Source: JACOMY01 sp046233115
GTDB taxonomy: Bacteria > Pseudomonadota > Alphaproteobacteria > Kiloniellales > JACOMY01
Direction of reading: 5' to 3'
Assembly (NCBI GenBank): GCA_046233115.1
Contig: JBJXHM010000005.1
Location: 248,001-312,000 of the forward strand
Length of the DNA: 64,000 nt
The notes beneath the pieces were generated by a model that was not told where the DNA came from, ran no database searches, and saw only the letters and a list, made by a program, of their open reading frames with translations. The position numbers were made by a program, and so were the translations under genes. The first letter of the stretch is position 1; every line of letters begins with the position of its first letter. This document shows, one piece after another, positions 35,453 to 44,052 of this stretch.

Positions 35453-36826
35453 CTAGCGGTAGCAGGCTTCCTTGGCCGCCGCGACGATGGTCTCGGCCTG
35501 CGGCATGGCCAGGCGCTCCAGGTTGGCGGCATAGGGCATCGGCACGTCGGCGCCGTGCACCCGCTTCACCGGGGCGTCGAGCCAGTCGAAGGCCTGCTCC
35601 ATCATCAGGGCCGCCATCTCCGCGCCCATGCCGGCGAAGGGCCAGCCCTCCTCGCAGGAGACCAGGCGGTTGGTCTTCTTCACGCTCTCGACGATGGTGG
35701 CGGTATCGAGCGGGCGCAGGGTGCGCAGGTCGATGACCTCGGCCTCGATGCCCTCCTCGGCCAGAGCCTCGGCCGCCTCCAGCGCCTTGCCGACCATGAT
35801 CGAGAAGGCGGTGATGGTGACGTCCTTGCCCTCGCGCAGCACCTTGGCCTTGCCCAGCGGCAGGGTCCAGTCCTCGGCCTTCGGCACCTCGAAGGAGCGG
35901 CCGTAGAGCACCTCGTTCTCCAGGAAGATCACCGGGTTCGGGTTGCGGATCGCACTCTTCAGCAGGCCCTTGGCGTCGGCCGCGGAATAGGGCGCGACCA
36001 CGATCAGGCCCGGGCAGTGCGCGTACCAGGAGGCGTAGCACTGCGAGTGCTGGGCGGCGACGCGAGAGGCAGCCCCGTTCGGGCCTCGGAACACGATCGG
36101 CGAGGCGATCTGCCCGCCCGACATGTAGTGGGTCTTGGCCGCGGAGTTGATGATCTGGTCGATCGCCTGCATGGCGAAGTTGAAGGTCATGAACTCGACG
36201 ATGGGGTTCAGGCCGTACATGGCGGCGCCGACACCGAGGCCGGCGAAGCCCTGCTCGGTGATCGGCGTGTCGATCACCCGCTTGGGACCGAACTCCTCCA
36301 GCAGGCCCTGGCTCACCTTGTAGGCGCCCTGGTATTGCGCCACCTCTTCGCCCATCAGGAAGACGCGGTCGTTCCTGCGCATCTCCTCGGCCATGGCGTC
36401 GCGCAGCGCCTCGCGCACCGTCTGGGTGACGGTCTCGCCATCCCAGTCGACTTCCGGCTCGGGCGCCGCCTTGGGCGCGGGCGCTTCTGCGATGGCCGCC
36501 GCGGGGTCCGGGGCTGGAACTGAGGCCGGAGCCTCGACCGCCGGGGCCGGCACACCGCCGGCGCTCGCCTCCTCCAAGCTCTCGCCCTCAGCAGCGAGCA
36601 GCGCGATGGGGGTGTTGACGGCAATGCCCTCGGAGCCTTCCGGCACCAGGATCTTGGCCAGCTTGCCCTCGTCGGCCGCCTCGACCTCCATGGTCGCCTT
36701 GTCGGTCTCGATCTCGCAGATCACCGAGCCGGCGGTCACCTCGTCGCCTTCCTTGATCAGCCAGCGGGCCAGGTTGCCTTCCGTCATGGTCGGCGAGAGG
36801 GCGGGCATCAGGACTTCAATCGGCAT
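35453..36826 (-). CDS. pdhB: Pyruvate dehydrogenase E1 component, beta subunit with N-terminal lipoyl domain
   Basis: A 457-residue protein that is longer than a plain E1-beta because a lipoyl domain is fused in front. Residues 1-80 hold the lipoyl module with ETDKATME, followed by an Ala/Pro-rich linker (about 85-128). From about 135 comes the E1-beta fold (DAMAEEMRRNDRVFLMGEEV, then DTPITEQGFAGLGVGAA and VDLRTLRPLD-like IDLRTLRPLDTATI). A lipoylated E1-beta is known from several alphaproteobacteria. It pairs with PdhA for TPP-dependent pyruvate decarboxylation and lies 24 bp downstream of it. Confidence 0.97.
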   Translation of the reverse strand: MPIEVLMPALSPTMTEGNLARWLIKEGDEVTAGSVICEIETDKATMEVEAADEGKLAKILVPEGSEGIAVNTPIALLAAEGESLEEASAGGVPAPAVEAPASVPAPDPAAAIAEAPAPKAAPEPEVDWDGETVTQTVREALRDAMAEEMRRNDRVFLMGEEVAQYQGAYKVSQGLLEEFGPKRVIDTPITEQGFAGLGVGAAMYGLNPIVEFMTFNFAMQAIDQIINSAAKTHYMSGGQIASPIVFRGPNGAASRVAAQHSQCYASWYAHCPGLIVVAPYSAADAKGLLKSAIRNPNPVIFLENEVLYGRSFEVPKAEDWTLPLGKAKVLREGKDVTITAFSIMVGKALEAAEALAEEGIEAEVIDLRTLRPLDTATIVESVKKTNRLVSCEEGWPFAGMGAEMAALMMEQAFDWLDAPVKRVHGADVPMPYAANLERLAMPQAETIVAAAKEACYR

Positions 36827-36850
36827 GGGCTCTCCCTTCCCTCCGGCCGC

Positions 36851-37885
36851 TCAGGCGGCGTCGTCGACCAGGACCTCGGTCCAGAGCTCGGCGGGATCCG
36901 GCTCCGGCGAGGTCTGGGCGAAGTCGGCGGCGTCGGCGACCTGATCCTTGACCGCCTTGTCTACGGCCTTGAGGTCGTCCTCCGTCATCATCTTGGCGTC
37001 GAGAATGCGTTTTTTCAGGTTCTCGATCGGATCGCGCTCGCCGCGATACTTCTGCACCTCCTCGCGGGTGCGGTACTTGGCGGGGTCGGACATGGAATGG
37101 CCGCGATAGCGATAGGTCTGCATCTCCAGGATGTGCGGCCCCTCGCCGGCCTTCACCTTGGCGATGACCTCTTGGCCGGCCTCGTAGACCGCGATCACGT
37201 CCATGCCGTCGACCTGCTGGCCCGGTATGCCGTAGGCCTGGCCACGGTGGTAGAGTTCCTGCGCGTGCGCGGCCGCGCGCTCGACCGAGGTGCCCATGCC
37301 GTAGCGATTGTTCTCGATGACGAAGATGACCGGCAGATTCCAGAGCGCGGCCATGTTGAAGGTCTCGTAGACCTGGCCCTGGTTCAGCGCGCCCTCGCCG
37401 AAGTAGGTCAGGCAGCAGGACTTCTCGTCCAGGTACTTGTGCGCGAAAGCGATGCCGGCGCCGATCGGCACCGAGGCGCCGACGATGCCGTGGCCGCCGA
37501 AGAAGTTCTTCTCGCGGCTGAACATGTGCATGGAGCCGCCTTTGCCCTTGGAGTAGCCGCCGGCGCGGCCGGTCAGCTCGGCCAGCACGCCCTTGGGGTC
37601 CATGCCGGTGGCCAGCATGTGGCCATGATCGCGGTAGGTGGTGACGACGGTGTCGCTGGGCTCGGCGGCGGCCTGCAGGCCGGTCACCACGGCCTCCTGG
37701 CCGATGTAGAGATGGCAGAAGCCGCCGATCAGGCCCATACCGTACATCTGTCCGGCGCGCTCCTCGAAGCGGCGGATCAGCAGCATGGTATGGTAGAGCT
37801 GTGCGATCAGATCGCGGTCATATCCGGCCAAGCCGTCCTTGGGTCCGGCCTTCTTGCTGGTGGTCTTGCCGCTTCTCGTCGCCAT
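36851..37885 (-). CDS. pdhA: Pyruvate dehydrogenase E1 component, alpha subunit
   Basis: A 344-residue E1-alpha. The TPP-binding GDG-type motif appears as FGEGALNQGQVYETFNMAAL with IENNRYGMGT following, and the phosphorylation-loop-like RYRGHSMSDPAKYRT is present. The short basic N-terminus (TRSGKTTSKKAG) is a typical extension. It heads pdhABC. Upstream, a GC-rich hairpin at 37999-38029 separates it from ftsB. Confidence 0.97.
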   Translation of the reverse strand: MATRSGKTTSKKAGPKDGLAGYDRDLIAQLYHTMLLIRRFEERAGQMYGMGLIGGFCHLYIGQEAVVTGLQAAAEPSDTVVTTYRDHGHMLATGMDPKGVLAELTGRAGGYSKGKGGSMHMFSREKNFFGGHGIVGASVPIGAGIAFAHKYLDEKSCCLTYFGEGALNQGQVYETFNMAALWNLPVIFVIENNRYGMGTSVERAAAHAQELYHRGQAYGIPGQQVDGMDVIAVYEAGQEVIAKVKAGEGPHILEMQTYRYRGHSMSDPAKYRTREEVQKYRGERDPIENLKKRILDAKMMTEDDLKAVDKAVKDQVADAADFAQTSPEPDPAELWTEVLVDDAA

Positions 37886-37998
37886 AGGCCCTCCCCTTAT
37901 CGACAGGTCGTTCTAGACAGGCACCCTCTCCGGCCGCAGCCGGAGCCAAAGTCCTGCACCTCCAGCCCTTTTCGGAAGGCCCCGGTGCCGGTCGCAGC

Positions 37999-38029
37999 CG
38001 ACCGCCCCTCCTCAAGGGAGGGGCGGTCG
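37999..38029 (-). terminator. GC-rich hairpin between ftsB and pdhA
   Basis: Perfect 13-bp arms CGACCGCCCCTCC and GGAGGGGCGGTCG with a 5-base loop. No T-tract follows, so it may be an attenuating or RNA-stabilising structure rather than a strict intrinsic terminator. It lies about 110 bp after the ftsB stop. Confidence 0.6.
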
Positions 38030-38138
38030 AGCGCGTTGCGACCCTAGCCGAAGAATAGTGACCAGCGCTACAGCGGACAAGGCAGCGCGATCGCGGAGCG
38101 AGGCTCAGCGCGTGTCGTGCCAGTGGCTATCCGAGGAG

Positions 38139-38489
38139 TTAATTGCCCTGGTAGTCCCAGCCCGCGGCCTCGCCGTCGGGGAGGATGACCACGACCTCTT
38201 CGGGTCGGGCATAGTTGAGAATGACCTGGGCCCGCTCTTCCAGCAGGTCGGGGTCGAGCGATTCCACGCTGAGCGCGTTCACCCGGGCGCGTGCCGAATC
38301 GAGTTCCTGGCGCAGGGTCGCCTCTTCCGCCCAGGCGGCCTTCAGCTCCTGCCCCAGTTCGGCATAGGCACGCACGCCGCGTTCGCCCTCCACGAAGTGG
38401 AAAGCGAAGTAGGCAAAGAGCCCCAGCCCGATGAGCTGGGGCACCAGCATGCCGAAGCGCCGCCAAACAGCCGAAAGAAGCCATCTCAT
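38139..38489 (-). CDS. ftsB: Cell division septum protein FtsB/DivIC family
   Basis: A 116-residue bitopic protein. One membrane helix (LVPQLIGLGLFAYFAFHF, about 15-32) is followed by a coiled coil (AYAELGQELKAAWAEEATLR) and the family's C-terminal DPDLLEERAQVILNYARPEE. FtsB works with FtsL and FtsQ in the divisome. The position immediately after eno is the normal place for this gene in proteobacteria and supports the call. A GTG 6 bp upstream is an alternative start. Confidence 0.88.
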   Translation of the reverse strand: MRWLLSAVWRRFGMLVPQLIGLGLFAYFAFHFVEGERGVRAYAELGQELKAAWAEEATLRQELDSARARVNALSVESLDPDLLEERAQVILNYARPEEVVVILPDGEAAGWDYQGN

Positions 38490-38565
38490 GGCCACGATGT
38501 AGCCAGCTTTCGGCGTGCCGGGTCAAGCGACCCGCGGCTGGCCGGGGTCGCTTTTCCGGGGTGTG

Positions 38566-39843
38566 TTACCCGCGCCGCACAGTCTCGCCGGCATAGAGGG
38601 CGGCCGGGCCCAACTCCTCCTCGATCCGCAAGAGCTGGTTGTACTTGGCCAGCCGGTCGGATCGGCTGAGCGAGCCGGTCTTGATCTGCCCGCAGTTGGT
38701 GGCCACCGCTAGGTCGGCGATGGTGGAGTCCTCGGTCTCGCCGGAGCGGTGGGACATCACCGCCCGGAAGCCGGCTTTGTGCGCCAGGTCGACGGTCTCC
38801 AGGGTCTCGGTCAGGCTGCCGATCTGGTTCACCTTGACCAGGACCGCATTGGCCGACTTTTCGGCGATGCCGCGCGCGACCCGCTTCGCCGCGGTCACGA
38901 AGAGGTCGTCACCGACGAGCTGGATCTTGTCGCCGATCGCCGCGGTGAGCTGCTCCCAGCCGGCCCAGTCATCCTCCGCCAGGCCGTCCTCGATCGAGAT
39001 GATCGGATAGGCGGCGCAGAGCTCGGCCAGGTAGTCGGTCATCCCGCCGGCGTCCAGACTGCGGCCTTCGCCATCCAGGCAATAGCGGCCGTCGCGGTAG
39101 AACTCGGTCGAAGCGCAGTCCAGCGCCAGCGCCACGTCACTGCCCGTCTTGTAGCCTGCCGATTCGATTGACGATAGAATAAAATCAATGGCTTCCTTGG
39201 CCGAGCTCAGGTTCGGCGCGAAGCCGCCCTCGTCGCCGACGTTGGTGCTGTGCCCGGCCTTCTTCAGGGCGGCCTTCAGCGCGTGGAAGACCTCTGCGCC
39301 CATGCGCAGGCCCTCGCCGAAGCTGGCCGCCCCCAGCGGCATGATCATGAATTCCTGGAAGTCGATCGGGTTGTCGGCATGGGCGCCACCGTTGATGATG
39401 TTCATCATCGGCACCGGCAGGGTGCGGGCGTAGGTGCCGCCGACGTAGCGGTAGAGCGGCAAGCCGGCCTCCTGCGCGGCGGCCTTGGCAACCGCCAGCG
39501 AGACGCCGAGGATGGCGTTGGCGCCCAGGCTGCCCTTGTTCTCGCTGCCGTCCAGCTCCGTCATCGCCAGGTCGATCGCCACCTGCTCCGAGGCCTCGCG
39601 GCCGGCGAGCAGGTCGAAGAGGTCGTGGTTCACCGCCGCGACCGCCTTGGTCACGCCCTTGCCGCCGTAGCGCCCCTTGTCGCCGTCGCGCAGCTCGACC
39701 GCCTCGTGCGCGCCGGTCGAGGCGCCCGAGGGAACGGCCGCACGCCCGAAGGCGCCGCTCTCCAGGACCACGTCGACCTCGACGGTAGGGTTGCCGCGCG
39801 AATCCAGGATCTCCCGCGCGGAAATGTCGGTAATGGCGCTCAT
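38566..39843 (-). CDS. eno: Enolase
   Basis: A 425-residue phosphopyruvate hydratase. The N-terminal AREILDSRGNPTVEVDVVL, PSGASTGAHEAVELRD, the metal-ligand SIEDGLAEDDW, and MSHRSGETEDSTIADLAVA with the catalytic Lys stretch LVKVNQIGSLTET are all intact. The start at 39843 is supported by TAGGAGGCAG upstream. It follows the GNAT gene by 23 bp and precedes ftsB. Confidence 0.98.
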   Translation of the reverse strand: MSAITDISAREILDSRGNPTVEVDVVLESGAFGRAAVPSGASTGAHEAVELRDGDKGRYGGKGVTKAVAAVNHDLFDLLAGREASEQVAIDLAMTELDGSENKGSLGANAILGVSLAVAKAAAQEAGLPLYRYVGGTYARTLPVPMMNIINGGAHADNPIDFQEFMIMPLGAASFGEGLRMGAEVFHALKAALKKAGHSTNVGDEGGFAPNLSSAKEAIDFILSSIESAGYKTGSDVALALDCASTEFYRDGRYCLDGEGRSLDAGGMTDYLAELCAAYPIISIEDGLAEDDWAGWEQLTAAIGDKIQLVGDDLFVTAAKRVARGIAEKSANAVLVKVNQIGSLTETLETVDLAHKAGFRAVMSHRSGETEDSTIADLAVATNCGQIKTGSLSRSDRLAKYNQLLRIEEELGPAALYAGETVRRG

Positions 39844-39866
39844 CAACTGCCTCCTAGCAAGACGAT

Positions 39867-40517
39867 TTAAGACGGCTCCCCGCCGCGTGGCGGCAGGTCT
39901 TGGGCCGGTGGCGGCGGATCGCCCCGTCCGTCGCGGCGGTCGCCCAGCGGGCCCTTGTCGCGCTTCTGGGCCGCCCACTCCTCCGGCAGCATGCGAAAGA
40001 CGGCGATGTCATAGCGATTGCCGTCGGGGTGGGCCATCGCCGATTTGAAGGTGCCCTCGTAGGTGAAGCCCTGGCGGCGATAGCCGGCCAGTGCGGTGCG
40101 GCAGCCGGTCACCGGGGTGCCGAAGACCCGCTTGATGCCCCAGCCGAAGAGCCAGTCCATAACCGCCGCGCGCGCCTCCAGGGCCGCCGCGGTGCCCCAG
40201 AGCTTGCGATCGCCGATGAAGTGATGGCTGCGCGCGTTCTTGTCGTCCAGCGCCACGTCGAGCCAGAGGAAGCCGACCAGGCGGCGGTCGCGGAAGATGC
40301 CCAGCCAGAACTTGCGGGCGTTGTCGTGCTGGCGGATGTAGGCGGCCAGGTCCTGCACCGACTTCAGCGGCCGCGGGCCGCCCAGGTAGTGCATCAGCTT
40401 GGGATCGGTCAGCCAGGACAGCAGCAGCGGCGTCGCATCGCGCTCATTGAGCGAGCGCAAGGTGAAGCGCCGCGTCATCAGGGTCAGCGGCTGGCCTACC
40501 TGCCAGGCGAGGATCAT
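39867..40517 (-). CDS. GNAT-family N-acetyltransferase (RimJ/RimL-like)
   Basis: A 216-residue protein with the RimJ/RimL-like opening RRFTLRSLNERDATPLLLSW, the central beta-strand region FRDRRLVGFLWLDVALDD, and YRRQGFTYEGTFKSA near the acetyl-CoA-binding end. The last ~40 residues are Pro/Arg-rich and probably disordered. Its ATG overlaps the stop of the oxygenase gene in ATGA, so the two are coupled. The acceptor is unknown. Confidence 0.82.
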   Translation of the reverse strand: MILAWQVGQPLTLMTRRFTLRSLNERDATPLLLSWLTDPKLMHYLGGPRPLKSVQDLAAYIRQHDNARKFWLGIFRDRRLVGFLWLDVALDDKNARSHHFIGDRKLWGTAAALEARAAVMDWLFGWGIKRVFGTPVTGCRTALAGYRRQGFTYEGTFKSAMAHPDGNRYDIAVFRMLPEEWAAQKRDKGPLGDRRDGRGDPPPPAQDLPPRGGEPS

Positions 40518-41596
40518 TGCTTGACCGCCAGCTCCTGCGGCTGCGTCGGCGCATCTTCCGGCTTGCGGGCAGCCGAGGCATCCTCTGCGGTCAGGATGAA
40601 GGTGGTCATCGCCAGACGCCGCCCCCGGGTTACCGGCAGTGCCTCGTGCAGCAGCGAGCAGGAGAAGATGCAGGCGCCGCCGGCCGGCGGCCGGTAGTGC
40701 CGGTCGCTGTACTCGGGAAAGCGCAGGGTGCCGCCGTCGTAGTCGTCGTTCAGGTTCAGCGACATGGCAAAGCGGCGCGGGTGCTCCGGCCGATAGCGGT
40801 CGCGGTGCATGCCGAAGAAGTCGTGCCGCTCCACCTCGTAGCCCAGCACGATGAAGTTCTCGAAGCGATAGGGCAGATGATAGGCGAAGACCTTGGCCAG
40901 CTCCGGCCCCAGGCGCCGCACCAGCAGCAGGGTGATGTCGCTCAGCAGGCCGCGGTCGCTGACCACGTGCTCCTGGTTCCGCTTCTTGCTGGGGTCGTAG
41001 AAGTTCTGCTTGCCGCCGGCAGAGACCGCGCCCTCGTGATGCTCCTGCTGCCAGGCACCCATGATCCGCCGGCAGAGCGACGCGGGCAGCAGATCCGGGA
41101 TGATCAGCGCCGGCGCCGAGGCCTGGGGATCGTTCAGCCGCCAGCGTCGCCAGAGGCCCATGCGCTCCACCGCCTGCGGCAGCGCCTGATCCGGGTGGTC
41201 AGGACTGGCGAGCCCGATCACGCGCTGGTTGGCGTCCAGCAGGAAGAGGCCGACTCGGCCCGGCGGCATCAGGTTCACCCGGCGGGCAGGATCGGCCAGA
41301 ACCAGGACGCGGACCGGTGCCAGGTCAACGTGCGGCAGGGCGGCCGGCGGGCCGCCGACGATGACGAAGACCTCGCCGTCCCACTCGTGAATGCGCGGCG
41401 CCTGCGCCTTCAGCGCCGAGATCCAGAGCGAGAGGAGGTCCGGAGTCGCTCCGGCCGGAAAGGTGACGACCAGGGCCGGCTTGCCGCTGACTTCGCCGAA
41501 GAGATCGCGCTCCAGCCCCTTGGAGTCGGGCAGGTGCACGAGGGGAAAGGGATCGCCGACGCCGAAGGGCGGCGGCAGAGGCTGTTCCTGCTGCAT
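40514..41596 (-). CDS. 2-oxoglutarate/Fe(II) oxygenase with N-terminal redoxin-like domain
   Basis: A 360-residue fusion. Residues about 10-150 look like a peroxiredoxin/AhpC-type thioredoxin fold (GVGDPFPLVHLPDSKGLERD, then KPALVVTFPAGATPDLLSLW), but no Cys is present where the peroxidatic Cys should be. Residues about 160-345 form a prolyl-4-hydroxylase-like double-stranded beta-helix with the metal motif HRD in FFGMHRDRYRPEH, a distal His in SCSLLHEALPVTRG and a nearby Arg for 2-oxoglutarate. It would hydroxylate a protein or small molecule. It overlaps the GNAT gene by 4 bp. It occupies the place where kdsA often lies between pyrG and eno. Confidence 0.8.
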   Translation of the reverse strand: MQQEQPLPPPFGVGDPFPLVHLPDSKGLERDLFGEVSGKPALVVTFPAGATPDLLSLWISALKAQAPRIHEWDGEVFVIVGGPPAALPHVDLAPVRVLVLADPARRVNLMPPGRVGLFLLDANQRVIGLASPDHPDQALPQAVERMGLWRRWRLNDPQASAPALIIPDLLPASLCRRIMGAWQQEHHEGAVSAGGKQNFYDPSKKRNQEHVVSDRGLLSDITLLLVRRLGPELAKVFAYHLPYRFENFIVLGYEVERHDFFGMHRDRYRPEHPRRFAMSLNLNDDYDGGTLRFPEYSDRHYRPPAGGACIFSCSLLHEALPVTRGRRLAMTTFILTAEDASAARKPEDAPTQPQELAVKQ

Positions 41597-41713
41597 AATG
41601 GAGGCAGGGGTTACGCCAGCTGGGCGCCCGCGGCAAGTGCGCGGATCGGCGCCGGCCCTTCTTTGGGAGCGGGCCGGTGCCGATCAATCAGGCGCAACGC
41701 GCTCTGGCGCGGA

Positions 41714-43342
41714 CTACATCAGGCGCGACTGCTCCACCGACGCCCGCACGAAGTCGGTAAAGAGCGGGTGCGGGTCGAAGGGCTTGGAGCGCAGCTCCGG
41801 GTGGAACTGCACACCGACGAACCAGGGATGATCCTGCAGTTCGACGATTTCGGGAAGCTGCCCGTCGGGCGACATGCCGGAAAACCTGAGACCGACCGCC
41901 TCGAGCTGGCGACGGTAGTTCACGTTCACCTCGTAGCGGTGCCGGTGACGCTCGTAGATCAGCTCGTCGCCGTAGATCCCCCGCACCTTGCTGCCCTCGG
42001 CCAGCGCGCAGGGATAGGCGCCGAGTCGCATGGTGCCGCCCAGGTCGCCGCCGGTGTTACGCCGCTCCACCTCGTTGCCCTTGGTCCACTCGGTCAGGAG
42101 GCCCACCATCGGCACCTCGCAGGGACCGAACTCGGTGGAGCCGGCGCCGCTGATGCCGGCCAGATTGCGGGCCGCCTCGATCACCGCCATCTGCATGCCG
42201 AAGCAGATGCCGAAGTAGGGCACCTGGCGCTCGCGCGCGAAGCCGGCGGCGCGCACCTTGCCCTCCGCCCCGCGTTCGCCGAAACCGCCGGGAATGAGGA
42301 TGCCCGCGACCTCCTCCAACTCGTGCAGCGGACCCTCGCGCTCGAAGATCTCGCTGTCTAGCCAGTTGATCTTGACCCGGACGTTGTTGGCGATGCCGCC
42401 ATGGGTCAGCGCCTCACCGAGCGATTTGTAGGCGTCCAGCAGGCTGGTGTACTTGCCGACCACGCCGATGGTAACCGAGCCGTCAGGCGAGCGCACGCGG
42501 CCGACCACACGGTCCCACACGGCCAAAGAGGGCTGCGGCGCCTCCTGCAGGCCGAAGTGCTGCAGCACCTGCTGGTCCAGCCCCTGCTCGTGGTAGTCGC
42601 GCGGCACCGCATAGATGCTGTCGCTGTCCAGGGCCTGGATCACCGCATCTGGGCGCACGTTGCAGAAGAGCGCGATCTTGCGCCGTTCGTCGCTGGGGAT
42701 CGGCTGCTCGCTGCGGCAGACCAGGATGTCCGGACTGATGCCGACCGACTGCAGCTCCTTCACCGAATGCTGGGTCGGCTTGGTCTTCAGCTCGCCGGCC
42801 GCGCGCATGTAGGGCAGCAGGGTCACGTGCATGAAGAGGCAGCGCTCGCGCCCCAGCTCGTTGCCGAGCTGACGGATCGCCTCCAGGAAGGGCAGGCTCT
42901 CTATATCGCCGACCGTGCCGCCGATCTCGCAGACCGCGAAATCGGCCTCCTCCACGCCTGCGGTCACGAACTCCCTAATGGCGTCGGTGACGTGGGGAAT
43001 GACCTGCACGGTCGCCCCCAGGTAGTCGCCCCGGCGCTCGCGCGCCAGCACCTTGGAGTAAATCTGGCCGGTGGTGACGTTGTCTCCCCGGCGCGTGGCG
43101 ACGCCGGTGAAACGCTCGTAGTGACCCAGGTCCAGGTCGGTCTCGGCACCGTCATCGGTGACGTAGACCTCGCCGTGCTGGTAGGGGCTCATGGTCCCTG
43201 GATCGACATTCAAATAGGGATCCAACTTGCGCAAACGCACCCGGAAGCCCCGCTCTTGAAGGAGGGACCCGAGAGCGGCCGAGCAGAGGCCCTTGCCGAG
43301 TGAGGAAACCACGCCGCCGGTGATGAAGATGAACCGCGTCAT
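41714..43342 (-). CDS. pyrG: CTP synthase
   Basis: A 542-residue glutamine-dependent enzyme making CTP from UTP. The amidoligase domain starts RFIFITGGVVSSLGKGLCSA and includes the tight DPYLNVDPGTMSPYQHGEV loop. The class I glutaminase domain has the nucleophile in FGICFGMQMAV and the His-Glu pair in VQFHPELRSKP. Length and motifs are intact. It follows secG by about 95 bp with a hairpin between. Confidence 0.98.
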   Translation of the reverse strand: MTRFIFITGGVVSSLGKGLCSAALGSLLQERGFRVRLRKLDPYLNVDPGTMSPYQHGEVYVTDDGAETDLDLGHYERFTGVATRRGDNVTTGQIYSKVLARERRGDYLGATVQVIPHVTDAIREFVTAGVEEADFAVCEIGGTVGDIESLPFLEAIRQLGNELGRERCLFMHVTLLPYMRAAGELKTKPTQHSVKELQSVGISPDILVCRSEQPIPSDERRKIALFCNVRPDAVIQALDSDSIYAVPRDYHEQGLDQQVLQHFGLQEAPQPSLAVWDRVVGRVRSPDGSVTIGVVGKYTSLLDAYKSLGEALTHGGIANNVRVKINWLDSEIFEREGPLHELEEVAGILIPGGFGERGAEGKVRAAGFARERQVPYFGICFGMQMAVIEAARNLAGISGAGSTEFGPCEVPMVGLLTEWTKGNEVERRNTGGDLGGTMRLGAYPCALAEGSKVRGIYGDELIYERHRHRYEVNVNYRRQLEAVGLRFSGMSPDGQLPEIVELQDHPWFVGVQFHPELRSKPFDPHPLFTDFVRASVEQSRLM

Positions 43343-43393
43343 GGGCGGACAGTAACAGCAGATGCCGGCCGCCTCGGCAAGCCCCGAGATCGA

Positions 43394-43423
43394 GCCCCTC
43401 CCCTGCGTCCGTCAGGGAGGGGC
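43394..43423 (-). terminator. Hairpin downstream of secG
   Basis: GCCCCTCCCCTG and CAGGGAGGGGC pair with one bulged base. It lies just after the secG stop on the transcribed strand, with no T-tract. It is similar in composition to the hairpin at 37999. Confidence 0.5.
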
Positions 43424-43437
43424 CAGTAACCGTGGGT

Positions 43438-43833
43438 CTACTCGACCTTAGGTGCTGAATTGTCGCTGCCGTCGCCGCCACCGACGTTCGGCAGCGTGAG
43501 GCCGTCTGCAGCACTGCTGCCGCCCGACTCGGTGGCCGGAGCGCCCTGCTGGAAATCCTGCTGCAGACTGTCGGTGATCGAGCCGGTGCTGCGGGTTCCC
43601 TGGTTCAGATAGATCGTGAGGCCGATGCTGGAAATCATGAAGAGCCCGGCCAGGATCGCGGTCACGCGGGTCAGCAGGTTAGCGGTGCCGCGACCGGTCA
43701 TGAAGCCGCCCATGCCGCCGCCGCCACCGCCGCCGCCGATGCCGAGACCGCCGCCTTCGCTGCGCTGGATGAGGACCATGCCGATCAGCGCCAGCGCGAT
43801 CAGCAGGTGAATGATCAGAAGGATGTTGCCCAT
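43438..43833 (-). CDS. secG: Preprotein translocase subunit SecG
   Basis: A 131-residue membrane subunit of SecYEG. The first helix (IIHLLIALALIGMVLIQRSEGGGLG) carries the conserved QRSEGGGLG loop, a glycine-rich stretch follows, and the second helix is LTRVTAILAGLFMISSIGLTIYL cut at its usual boundaries. The Ser/Gly/Asp-rich C-terminal tail is typical of alphaproteobacterial SecG. It lies between tpiA and pyrG as in many related genomes. Confidence 0.95.
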   Translation of the reverse strand: MGNILLIIHLLIALALIGMVLIQRSEGGGLGIGGGGGGGGMGGFMTGRGTANLLTRVTAILAGLFMISSIGLTIYLNQGTRSTGSITDSLQQDFQQGAPATESGGSSAADGLTLPNVGGGDGSDNSAPKVE

Positions 43834-43968
43834 ATCGATCCGGAAGTCGTGTTGCCGGCCGTCTCGCGCAAGTCCGAATAGGCCGGGGCCGCTCGCCCCG
43901 AGGCCCCGAGCCCTATGCCGCGACGACCGCTAAGCGGCGGTCTGTCTCACAGATAGGGGCCGGCAATC

Positions 43969-44032
43969 AAGCCTCTTGGCAAGCCTCTTGGCCTCAAGGC
44001 GGCCCCGCCCCCTACACATGAGACCTACACAT
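43969..44032. repeat. Short tandem duplications between tpiA and secG
   Basis: AAGCCTCTTGGC is tandemly duplicated at 43969-43980 and 43981-43992. CCTACACAT occurs at 44011-44019 and 44024-44032. These are small local duplications in the gap after the tpiA stop; no function is suggested. Confidence 0.8.
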
Positions 44033-44052
44033 AAGAGAGGATGAGCCGGCTA

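Noticed and set aside
37886..38138. Possible tRNA or small RNA between ftsB and pdhA
   Set aside because: No cloverleaf or CCA-type end; only a GC-rich hairpin is present.
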